The notes under the pieces were generated by a model, which was not told the DNA's origin, did not search any database, and saw only the letters and a program-made list of their open reading frames with translations. DNA of 64,000 nt, taken from positions 310,001-374,000 of the forward strand of contig NZ_JAINUY010000001.1 in the NCBI RefSeq assembly GCF_020026915.1. Reading direction: 5' to 3'. Both the position numbers and the translations under genes were made by a program. This document shows, piece by piece, positions 45,683 to 52,884 of this stretch. Positions within the stretch are counted from its first letter, which is position 1, and every line of letters begins with the position of its first letter. The DNA is from Flavobacterium potami. GTDB taxonomy: Bacteria > Bacteroidota > Bacteroidia > Flavobacteriales > Flavobacteriaceae.

Positions 45683-45721
45683 ACTGCGCAAAATAATTGC
45701 GTAGTGGTTTTGAAATCTTTG
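45683..45721 (+). promoter_or_regulatory. operator-promoter module, copy 1
   Basis: A 23-bp palindrome ACTGCGCAA-AATAA-TTGCGTAGT (45683-45705) is followed after 12 nt by TTTG (45718-45721) in the context GAAATCTTTGTTCAAGAAA. Copies 2 and 3 have exactly the same spacing (palindrome start to TTTG 35 nt); copy 4 before rtcB differs by one. Confidence 0.65.
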
Positions 45722-45771
45722 TTCAAGAAATAAAACAACATAGTATTTCTTTAAAATGAAACAAAAATTTT

Positions 45772-45810
45772 ACTACGCAGAATAATTGCGCACTAGTTTA
45801 GAAATCTTTG
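45772..45810 (+). promoter_or_regulatory. operator-promoter module, copy 2 (in front of RNA array 1)
   Basis: ACTACGCAG-AATAA-TTGCGCACT at 45772-45794, then TTTG at 45807-45810 in GAAATCTTTGTTCAAGAAA. The box resembles a -7 element (AATCTTTG against TAnnTTTG), which would place the RNA start near 45817. Confidence 0.65.
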
Positions 45811-45930
45811 TTCAAGAAATAAAAAACAAACGTTCATAGAAATAAAAACATTGAAAAAAGCAGGTCAAGTTTAAGTTACTTCTAGAAACCTTTCAACGAT
45901 TTATACTTATACCATTACCGCTTAATTCAG

Positions 45931-46051
45931 GAAGCAGTAGCTCAGTTGGATAGAGCATTGGAATATTAGTTTTGGAATTATCTTAAAGGTCAATTAAAAC
46001 TTACTTCAATTAGGGATCCAAAGGTCGTGGGTTCGAATCCCATCTGCTTCA
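45931..46051 (+). ncRNA. tRNA-like RNA with a 54-nt insertion in place of the anticodon loop
   Basis: Acceptor GAAGCAG (45931-45937) pairs perfectly with CTGCTTC (46044-46050). TA at positions 8-9; D-arm GCTC-AGTTGGATA-GAGC; base A26; anticodon stem TTGGA (45958-45962) with TCCAA (46017-46021); five-base variable loop AGGTC; T-arm GTGGG-TTCGAAT-CCCAT. All spacings are canonical, but the anticodon loop is 54 nt long (45963-46016) and includes its own stem AGTTTT..AATT / AATTAAAACT and one GGTCAA-N7-TTACTTC copy. No CCA is encoded. It cannot be a normal decoding tRNA unless 47 nt were spliced out; a tRNA mimic is more likely. Confidence 0.75.
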
Positions 46052-46065
46052 CTATTAATGGTCAA

Positions 46066-46121
46066 TTGAAACTTACTTCTAGAAAATCGGTTTTTTCTGG
46101 TTCGAGTCCAGCAAGTTTTAG
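46066..46121 (+). ncRNA. minimal tRNA-like element: acceptor stem plus T-arm
   Basis: TTGAAACTT (46066-46074, the N7 of repeat copy 3 plus TT) pairs over nine positions, two of them G-U, with AAGTTTTAG (46113-46121). Directly inside lies a T-arm CTGG-TTCGAGT-CCAG (46097-46111). A small hairpin AGAAAA/TTTTCT takes the place of the D and anticodon arms. Confidence 0.5.
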
Positions 46122-46152
46122 AATTATCATTAGTAAAAAAAACGAGGGTCAA

Positions 46153-46206
46153 AATTAGCTTACTTCTCGGGGAAACCCACAAACTTCCAATTTGAATCAG
46201 CTAATT
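46153..46206 (+). ncRNA. degenerate tRNA-like element, acceptor-like stem
   Basis: AATTAGCT (46153-46160, N7 of repeat copy 4 plus T) is exactly complementary to AGCTAATT (46199-46206). Inside are a hairpin GGG-GAAA-CCC and a weak T-arm-like stretch CCAATTTGAATC. Confidence 0.4.
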
Positions 46207-46304
46207 CATTACACTCCAATTTAAGGTCAAGTGCTTCTTACTTCAAACACTCTTTTAGGTAGAACTTAGAGGTACAATTATCTAAATTTTAAAAATTAAA
46301 AAAA

Positions 46305-48545
46305 ATGAAAACAAAAGAATTATTAAAAATCAGTTTACGTCAAAATGCTATTTTCATTCCATCAGAAATGATTGCGAATGATAACCAAAATTTATCAGGA
46401 ATAACATCGGTTTTTGCGGCCAATGTTTCAAAATTAGGATATACATTTTCTGAAACGTTACTGCACGCTTTAAATAATGTCAGCCCAAATTATAAAATCG
46501 AGGTTTTAGAAGTGCTGAGAGAAGTTTTAGGAACAGATAAAAACTGGACACCATTGGTAAAAGAATGTAATGTGCCAACAAATGAATCTGTTATCGATCA
46601 TATTATCACATTTTTCGGAAATGTTTTCCAAACTAAAAACGGAACAGTTTTACAATGCGGACATACAATTCCAGATAACACTTTTCCATTAGAAAGATAT
46701 AACAGTTGCCCGTTTTGCGGAACTCCGTTTGAATTTGGGAAACTGGAAAATATCGGCCAAGGAAGTAAATTAAAAGTCCTTGAATTATGGAATGAAAAAG
46801 ATTTAGAGCACTTTTATATTTCGTTATTACAGTCAAAAACTGCTTTAGACGCTACTCAGGTAGATAGTTTAAAAATAGCGATGAAATATTTGGCTTTGCC
46901 TAAAACTGAAATTGCAATGAAGGAAACTTTAATGCTGGTGATTGATCTTCTGATTGAAAACGGTAATGAAGATCAGGCTTCGCAATTTTTGAAAACGCCA
47001 ACAGATATCTTACGTTATTTATGGTATAAAAATACTGGAATGTTGCAGATTATCGAACCAAAAACGATTATTAAAAGAGTAGCTAAAAACAATCAGCATT
47101 TTCATTATTCTTTGGATACAAGTGCGCAGGCTAGAATTGCATCTAAAAAAGATTTGAAATTAAAATATTCTCGAAAAGAATGTTTAATGGTTGCCAATTG
47201 GTTGAATAACATGAATTTGGATGTAGAAGCCATGTGCGAAATCATGCATCCAAAAAGAGGAATGTGGGTTCGTTTTATCCGAGCGTTGCGTTTGGCGGAA
47301 TACAGCAAAAGAAAAGGATTCGAGAAATTGAATTTTTTAATGGATGTATTCTACAACCAAGTGTACGATGTTTGGCAAAGCAAAGTGAATTCGTCAAGAT
47401 TGAAATTTGATGCCGATAAAACATTCGGATTGTTGAAACAACGTCCAGGTTTGTTTGCTCGTTCGTTATTTTCGAATATGCTTTGGTTTGGAGCCGATGA
47501 AACAATCGCTCATTTCGAAGAAGTTATCGATAAAGTTCCAGCACGATTGGTGTTTACATTAAACATGTACGCACAAAATTACTTTGATGTAAACATGCAG
47601 AGAAGTGTGAAACCTTTGGGAGGAACAAACAAACGTGTAGGATCAAACCCATTGTTGAAATTGTATGAAGACTTTATGTTGACTGATATGAAAATGAAAG
47701 TTGAAGACTTGACTATTTTGGCGATGAAAAAACGATTTGCATCGGTTTCAAACTCAAATAAAACAATGTATATCGATCCGCAATTGTTTAATATGCCGGT
47801 TTCTATTGGAGATCGAAGCGATACTGTTCAGGATTTGCCAGTTGCTTTAATGGGAACACGTTTCCCTGTTGAAGGAAACGAAGTGCGATTGTTTATGCAA
47901 TGGGGTAAAGATTTGCCAGCACAACATTTAGATATGGATTTAAGCTGTCATATTGCTTACGAAGACCGTTCAGATATTTGTTCTTTCAGCCGATTAACCA
48001 CTACAGGTTGTCAGCATAGCGGTGATATCAGAAGTATTCCGAATAAAATTGGAACGGCTGAATACATCAATATCAATATCGACGAATTGGCGAAAGCCAA
48101 AGCAAAATTTGTAACTTTTACTTGTAATGCGTACAGCAACGGAAGTATTACGCCAAATTTGGTGGTAGGTTGGATGAACAGTAAATATCCGATGAAAATT
48201 TCGGAACGAACAGGTGTTGCGTACGATCCGTCGTGTGTAGATCATCAGGTTCGTGTGACGCAAAATGTTGCCAAAGGTTTGGTTTTTGGAGTGTTGGATG
48301 TAGCCAAAAGAGAAATCGTTTGGTTAGAGATGACTTTCGGAGGTCAAGTTGTGGGTGGTTTGGATTTCAAAGGAGTTCAGGCGCTATTGACAAAATTGAA
48401 CAGCAAATTGAATATTGGTAATTTATTAAAACTAAAAGCGGAAGCACAAGGTTTAACGATTACCGAAAATGAAATCGCTGATGAAGTATATACAGCACAA
48501 TGGGCGATGAACCCAGCAGTGGTGACGCAATTATTGATTTACTAA
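46305..48545 (+). CDS. MXAN_6230/SCO0854-like RING-finger protein with helical repeats and a TerD-like C-terminus
   Basis: 746 residues. A zinc-knuckle/RING-like motif is at C118-G-H120 and C135-P-F-C138. Residues ~150-480 are helical, HEAT-like (for example RKECLMVANWLNNMNLDVEAMCEIMHPKRGMWVRFIRAL). The C-terminal ~190 residues resemble a TerD beta-sandwich (VRLFMQWGKDLPAQHLDMDLSCHIAYED ... EIVWLEMTFGG). I recall the name MXAN_6230/SCO0854 family RING protein for this architecture; function is not established. A helical-repeat ring plus a sandwich domain is reminiscent of Ro60 (HEAT ring plus vWA), and the gene is preceded by tRNA-like RNAs and followed by rtcB, so an RNA-scaffold role is inferred. 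Confidence 0.7.
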   Translation: MKTKELLKISLRQNAIFIPSEMIANDNQNLSGITSVFAANVSKLGYTFSETLLHALNNVSPNYKIEVLEVLREVLGTDKNWTPLVKECNVPTNESVIDHIITFFGNVFQTKNGTVLQCGHTIPDNTFPLERYNSCPFCGTPFEFGKLENIGQGSKLKVLELWNEKDLEHFYISLLQSKTALDATQVDSLKIAMKYLALPKTEIAMKETLMLVIDLLIENGNEDQASQFLKTPTDILRYLWYKNTGMLQIIEPKTIIKRVAKNNQHFHYSLDTSAQARIASKKDLKLKYSRKECLMVANWLNNMNLDVEAMCEIMHPKRGMWVRFIRALRLAEYSKRKGFEKLNFLMDVFYNQVYDVWQSKVNSSRLKFDADKTFGLLKQRPGLFARSLFSNMLWFGADETIAHFEEVIDKVPARLVFTLNMYAQNYFDVNMQRSVKPLGGTNKRVGSNPLLKLYEDFMLTDMKMKVEDLTILAMKKRFASVSNSNKTMYIDPQLFNMPVSIGDRSDTVQDLPVALMGTRFPVEGNEVRLFMQWGKDLPAQHLDMDLSCHIAYEDRSDICSFSRLTTTGCQHSGDIRSIPNKIGTAEYININIDELAKAKAKFVTFTCNAYSNGSITPNLVVGWMNSKYPMKISERTGVAYDPSCVDHQVRVTQNVAKGLVFGVLDVAKREIVWLEMTFGGQVVGGLDFKGVQALLTKLNSKLNIGNLLKLKAEAQGLTITENEIADEVYTAQWAMNPAVVTQLLIY

Positions 48546-48571
48546 GTGACAGAGGTTCAAAGTAACAAAGT

Positions 48572-48684
48572 GACAAAGGTTATTTTCACGCAGATTTAAA
48601 AAGATTTCAGCAGATTAGCGCAGATTATTTATTAAAAAAAATCTTTTTAGATCTGCTTAAATCAGCCAAATCTGCGTGAAATAA
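48572..48684. repeat. dispersed inverted repeat, copy B
   Basis: Starts TTTTCACGCAGATTTAAAAA and ends AAATCTGCGTGAAA. It matches the inner arms of the repeat at 44837-45023. It separates the RING/TerD gene from the rtcB promoter module. Confidence 0.7.
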
Positions 48685-48686
48685 AA

Positions 48687-48724
48687 TCTACGCAAAATAA
48701 CTGCGCAGTAGTAAAAGACCTTTG
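48687..48724 (+). promoter_or_regulatory. operator-promoter module, copy 4 (rtcB)
   Basis: TCTACGCAA-AATAA-CTGCGCAGT (48687-48709), then TTTG at 48721-48724 after 11 nt. The layout matches the modules at 45683, 45772 and 62213. The rtcB ATG is 46 bases after the box. Confidence 0.65.
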
Positions 48725-48769
48725 TCACTATGTTACTCTGGCACTTTGTCCCTTAAAAAAAAGAAAAAA

Positions 48770-50191
48770 ATGAAAACACAAATAAACGGAACAGATATAT
48801 TAGAATTAGGATTTCCTGAAGGAAAAATAATTGGGATTGCCTTAAAAATAAACAGCAAAAGAAACGGATTCACAAGAGAAGAAATGATCGAGAATTATAA
48901 AAACGTTCTCGAAGCTCCAGAAAATTATATAGACGATAAAGTGTTCAGCAAACTGGCTGTTGCTTTAATCGAAAAATCGAATGAAAAACCAGAAGATTTC
49001 ATTGCTTTAAACCAAAATCCGAATGCATATTCGGCTTACGGATTGGATCATATCGAAGACGGTGCCAGAAAACAAATGGAGGTTGCTATGAAACTTCCTG
49101 TTACAGTCGCAGGTGCTTTAATGCCAGACGCGCATCAAGGTTACGGATTACCGATTGGTGGAGTTTTAGCGACTAAAAATGCGATTATTCCGTATGGAGT
49201 TGGAGTTGATATTGGTTGTAGAATGGCTTTGTCGGTTTACGATATTCCAGAAGATTTTTACTTTGAAAACGAAGCTAAATTCAAAAGAGAATTAATCGCG
49301 AATTCGATTTTTGGAGCAGGTCACGGATTTCACGGCCAATACAAATCAGATCACGCGGTTTTGGAGAACGAGACTTTCAATATGAATCCGTTTGTGAAGA
49401 ACTTGAAAGATAAAGCTTGGTCGCAATTAGGATCTTCTGGTGGAGGGAACCATTTTGTGGAATTCGGAATTATGGAATTTTCTAAACACGATGCTGTTTT
49501 AAATATTCCAAAAGGAAAATATGTCGCTTTATTGACGCATTCTGGTTCACGTGGAATGGGTGCAACGATCGCTGGACATTATACCAAAATTGCCAAAGAC
49601 GAATGTAAACTTCCAGAAGTGGCGAAAAACTTAGCTTATTTGGATATGAACTCACAATTAGGTCAGGAATATTGGTTGGCGATGAATTTGGCAGGAGATT
49701 ACGCTTCGGCTTGTCACGAGATTATCCATAACAAAATGGAAAGAGCTTTAGGTGCCACAATTTTAGCCAAAGTCGAGAACCACCATAATTTTGCTTGGAA
49801 AGAAATCTGGAACGGCGAAGAAGTAATCGTGCATAGAAAAGGAGCAACTCCAGCCGGAAAAGACGTTATGGGAATCATTCCGGGAAGTATGACCGCGCCA
49901 GGATTTTTGGTGAGAGCAAAAGGCCAAGAAAATGCAATAAACTCCGCTTCGCATGGAGCAGGAAGACAAATGAGTAGAACTCAAGCCATAAAAAACATTA
50001 CACAAACCGAGATGAAATCCATCTTGAGAGATCATGGCGTTACGCTTATCGGTGCCGGACTAGACGAAGCCCCAATGGCGTATAAAGATATCAATCAAGT
50101 CATGGAAGCGCAACAAGATTTAGTGGATGTTGTAGCCAAGTTTACACCGAAATTAGTGAGAATGGCAGATGATGGGAGCCGTGAGGATTGA
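48770..50191 (+). CDS. rtcB: RNA ligase RtcB (RNA-splicing / RNA-repair ligase)
   Basis: 473 residues from the ATG at 48770; an upstream in-frame ATG is rejected since it overlaps the promoter. RtcB joins RNA 2',3'-cyclic phosphate or 3'-phosphate ends to 5'-OH ends with GTP and Mn(II). Motifs: MPDAHQGYGLPIGG, GVGVDIGCRMA (metal Cys150), LGSSGGGNHFVEF, HSGSRGMG and SHGAGRQMSR, whose His is guanylylated. The N-terminal ~100 residues are longer than in E. coli RtcB and match a distinct bacterial subgroup. Its operator is shared with the tRNA-like arrays, so it is probably induced together with them. No rtcA or archease gene is in the window. Confidence 0.93.
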   Translation: MKTQINGTDILELGFPEGKIIGIALKINSKRNGFTREEMIENYKNVLEAPENYIDDKVFSKLAVALIEKSNEKPEDFIALNQNPNAYSAYGLDHIEDGARKQMEVAMKLPVTVAGALMPDAHQGYGLPIGGVLATKNAIIPYGVGVDIGCRMALSVYDIPEDFYFENEAKFKRELIANSIFGAGHGFHGQYKSDHAVLENETFNMNPFVKNLKDKAWSQLGSSGGGNHFVEFGIMEFSKHDAVLNIPKGKYVALLTHSGSRGMGATIAGHYTKIAKDECKLPEVAKNLAYLDMNSQLGQEYWLAMNLAGDYASACHEIIHNKMERALGATILAKVENHHNFAWKEIWNGEEVIVHRKGATPAGKDVMGIIPGSMTAPGFLVRAKGQENAINSASHGAGRQMSRTQAIKNITQTEMKSILRDHGVTLIGAGLDEAPMAYKDINQVMEAQQDLVDVVAKFTPKLVRMADDGSRED

Positions 50192-50511
50192 GTTTAGTTT
50201 TCAGTCGCAGTCGCAGTTTTCAGTGTAGAGGCGCACTGCAGTGCGTCTAACGTAATGTATTCTCATTTTGTTTAAAAATATTTCACGCAGATTTGGCAGA
50301 TCATAGCAGATTTAATTAGATTTTTTTTAAATAATCTGGGGGATCTGCTTAAATCTTTTTAAATCTGCGTGAAACAAAAAACTTTGCGACTCAGCGACTT
50401 TGCGAGATTTAAAAACGCCTTAGCGGCAAAAAACATAAAAAATAATTTAAGGTAATTGAGAGGAAAAAACTTAGAATCTTAGCCTCTCAGAACCTTAGCA
50501 ACTTAAAAAAA
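50192..50511. repeat. repeat-filled spacer between rtcB and tatD
   Basis: 320 bases with no gene. It holds CAGTCGCAGTCGCAG tandem units, the palindrome AGGCGCACTGCAGTGCGTCT (50229-50248), and a copy of the dispersed inverted repeat (50275-50415: TTTCACGCAGATTTGG ... AAATCTGCGTGAAAC, then CTTTGCGACTCAGCGACTTT). The second gene may have its own promoter near 50450, but I see no clear box. Confidence 0.65.
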
Positions 50512-51309
50512 ATGACATACATAGACATAGGAATTAATTTGACAAACAAACAATTCCAAAACGACATAGACGATGTCGTACAAGACGCGCTCGATGCCGA
50601 CGTATCGCAAATGATACTTACAGGCACGAGCGTACGAAATAGCGAAGAATCTGCAAAGATTGCGCGACAATATCCAGGCGTGTTGTATGCGACGGCAGGA
50701 ATTCACCCGCATGATGCGAAGAGTTTTGATGCGCAGAGCATTTCGAAATTAAAGAATTTATTACAGCAGAAACATGTGGTTTCGGTTGGCGAATGCGGAC
50801 TCGATTTTGATCGTGATTTTTCGCCCCGAAACAAACAGGAAGAATGTTATAGAGCCCAGTTAGAATTGGCGATTGAAGTTCAGAAACCTCTGTTTTTGCA
50901 CGAAAGAAGCGCTTTTAGTTCTTTTATGAATATCACAAAAGACTATCTGCCGAAACTGCCAAAAGGCGTTGTGCATTGTTTTACAGGAAGTCTACAAGAA
51001 GCCAAAACCTATCTCGATAACGGATTTTATCTGGGTTTTACGGGAGCGATTTCAGATGCCAAACGTTTCAGTCATTTAAAAGAAGTCATTCAGTACGTAC
51101 CGCTTGATCGAATGATGATTGAAACCGATGCACCGTTTATGCTTCCTAAAAACGTCCCGAACAGTCTTTTGAAGAAATACCACGAACGACGATGCGAACC
51201 CTCTTTTCTGCCTTATGTAGCGGGAACAATCGCACAGTTTAAAGGAATTGCTTTGGATAAAGTTGCGGAGGAAACGACGGGGAATGCTAAGAGCTTTTTT
51301 GGGATTTAG
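50512..51309 (+). CDS. tatD: TatD-family metal-dependent nuclease
   Basis: 265 residues, an amidohydrolase-like TIM barrel. MTYIDIGINLTN, AGIHPHDAKSF (metal His pair), VGECGLDFDRDFSPRNKQEECYRAQLELA (metal Glu), KPLFLHERSA, VHCFTGSLQEA and MIETDAPFML (metal Asp) are the TatD signatures in order. TatD enzymes are 3'-5' exonucleases on DNA or RNA ends and have been tied to DNA repair and tRNA quality control. It lies between rtcB and the AT-rich insert; it may belong to the RNA-processing set or be a neighbour by chance. Confidence 0.9.
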   Translation: MTYIDIGINLTNKQFQNDIDDVVQDALDADVSQMILTGTSVRNSEESAKIARQYPGVLYATAGIHPHDAKSFDAQSISKLKNLLQQKHVVSVGECGLDFDRDFSPRNKQEECYRAQLELAIEVQKPLFLHERSAFSSFMNITKDYLPKLPKGVVHCFTGSLQEAKTYLDNGFYLGFTGAISDAKRFSHLKEVIQYVPLDRMMIETDAPFMLPKNVPNSLLKKYHERRCEPSFLPYVAGTIAQFKGIALDKVAEETTGNAKSFFGI

Positions 51310-51438
51310 ATTTGTGTATTAAAAAAAATAATTAAATTATTTATTTTATTTCAGAATTCGCAATATTTATTATATAGGAAAATAACTATTTTAGCTAGGT
51401 GAAATGTAAATTATTATATTAAGTATTATTCAATTAAT

Positions 51439-52842
51439 ATGGATGCAGACTGGACAGAAAAAAAGATAATTGGTCAAGGAGGCAATGGTAATGTTTATAG
51501 AATAAGAAAAAGCGACGGAAATTTTTATGCGGTTAAATTTTTGACTAATGTAAAAGCTGATAAAGCCTATTCTAGGTTCAAAGATGAAATTGAAGTTTTA
51601 AAAAGACTTGCTGATACAAAAGGTGTTATAAAAATATTAGAATACAACTTACCTGAAAGAATAACAAGAAAAGATAAGCCTTATTATGTAATGCCTTTAG
51701 GCACTCGTCTTGATGAATATTTAAAGTATAAAACACATACACAGTTTTATAGTATATTAATAAAATTAGCAAAGACATTAGCTTTATTACACGAGTTAGA
51801 TATTACACATCGAGATATAAAGCCTGAGAACATTTTAGTTATAGAAGATGAACCGGTTTTTTCTGATTTTGGTTTAGCTCATTTTCCTAAAAAAGAAAAA
51901 GTTTCTGATTTAAAGGAAAAAATTGGGCCAAAATGGACGATAGCACCAGAAATGAAACGAATTTCTTCAAGTGCTCAATTTAAGAAAGCAGATATATATT
52001 CTTTTGCAAAAACACTTTGGATTTTAATTACAAAACAAAATTCAGGCTTTGAAGGACAATACATCGCAAAAAGTTCAATTTCGATTGATAATTATGTCAA
52101 ATTGAAAATAAATGACCCTTATCATGTAATTGGAGAATGGGAATATCAGTCAATTGTTTTGTTAGAAAGTCTTCTAATTGATTCTACTAATAATGATCCA
52201 CATCAAAGACCAGATGCAATTGATTTTTTAGAAAGGCTTGAGAGATGGTATAACACAAGTGCTATATTTCATAAAAGGAATGTTTATGAGTGGGAGCATT
52301 GTCTAGCACGCATTTTTCCTATGTCAATTCCTGAAAACTGCTCTTGGAGTAAGATCAATGAAATTTACAAGATATTACAACTTTTATCTAAAGAATATGA
52401 CAACTTAAATTATACTTTTTTTCCCGAACATGGGGGAAATGATTTTGTTCAAATCGATTTAGCAATTGAAAATAAGACTTTATTAATTAATGATTACATT
52501 ATATTAAATCCCAAGCGTTTAGTTTTTGAATCGATGGGGAATTTGGACTTTAGTTATTTTATGTTAGAACTTAATGACGTCCTGCCAATTTGTAAAAATG
52601 AACGGAATAATATTTGTGAAACAATTTACATGAAAAAAAATGGTAAATATTCAATAACGGAAAAATCATCATATAAAAAAATTACTAGATATTTGAGTGG
52701 TAGTTTTGTTATAACAAGGAAAACATCAATATTAAATCAAATCAGAGGAGATTATGATGGACATTTTGGAATTCATTCAAAAAAAGCAAAAGATGATTAT
52801 AAGAAACTTGTAATGAAATTTGTAGAAGTGTTTGAAAATTAA
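51439..52842 (+). CDS. serine/threonine protein kinase
   Basis: 467 residues. The N-terminal eukaryotic-like kinase domain (~5-275) has a glycine loop GQGGNGNV (12-19), Lys33 in AVKF, catalytic loop HRDIKPEN (Asp126), and DFG (143-145). The following ~190 residues are unassigned and lack membrane segments or known sensor domains. The DNA here is more AT-rich than the flanking genes, and the kinase faces a TIGR04141-like gene tail to tail. Stand-alone cytoplasmic kinases in such variable spots often act in phage defence, but nothing in the sequence proves it. Confidence 0.85.
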   Translation: MDADWTEKKIIGQGGNGNVYRIRKSDGNFYAVKFLTNVKADKAYSRFKDEIEVLKRLADTKGVIKILEYNLPERITRKDKPYYVMPLGTRLDEYLKYKTHTQFYSILIKLAKTLALLHELDITHRDIKPENILVIEDEPVFSDFGLAHFPKKEKVSDLKEKIGPKWTIAPEMKRISSSAQFKKADIYSFAKTLWILITKQNSGFEGQYIAKSSISIDNYVKLKINDPYHVIGEWEYQSIVLLESLLIDSTNNDPHQRPDAIDFLERLERWYNTSAIFHKRNVYEWEHCLARIFPMSIPENCSWSKINEIYKILQLLSKEYDNLNYTFFPEHGGNDFVQIDLAIENKTLLINDYIILNPKRLVFESMGNLDFSYFMLELNDVLPICKNERNNICETIYMKKNGKYSITEKSSYKKITRYLSGSFVITRKTSILNQIRGDYDGHFGIHSKKAKDDYKKLVMKFVEVFEN

Positions 52843-52884
52843 TTTTTTATAATTAAATATTTATTAATAAAAATTTTAAAGGAA

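Larger units (their letters stand above)
45817..46304 (+). ncRNA. RNA array 1: tRNA-like leader of the RING/TerD gene
   Basis: About 490 bases without an ORF between operator copy 2 and the ATG at 46305, with no terminator inside, so it is probably the leader of the RING/TerD mRNA or is processed from it. It contains five copies of GGTCAA-N7-TTACTTC, starting at 45863, 45988, 46060, 46147 and 46225, a complete tRNA-like fold (45931-46051) and two partial tRNA-like folds (46066-46121 and 46153-46206). Exact transcript ends are unknown. Confidence 0.6.

Noticed and set aside
45963..46016. Group I or group II intron, or archaeal-type BHB intron, in the tRNA-like sequence
   Set aside because: 47 extra bases are too few for a self-splicing intron, and I could not draw a bulge-helix-bulge at the borders.
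45863..46244. CRISPR array
   Set aside because: Repeats are split 6+7-base words with 7 variable bases and uneven 72-125 nt spacing; there are no spacers of constant length and no cas genes.
48722..48769. Upstream start of rtcB
   Set aside because: The leader overlaps the TTTG promoter box and ends in a run of lysines; the ATG at 48770 begins the conserved protein.
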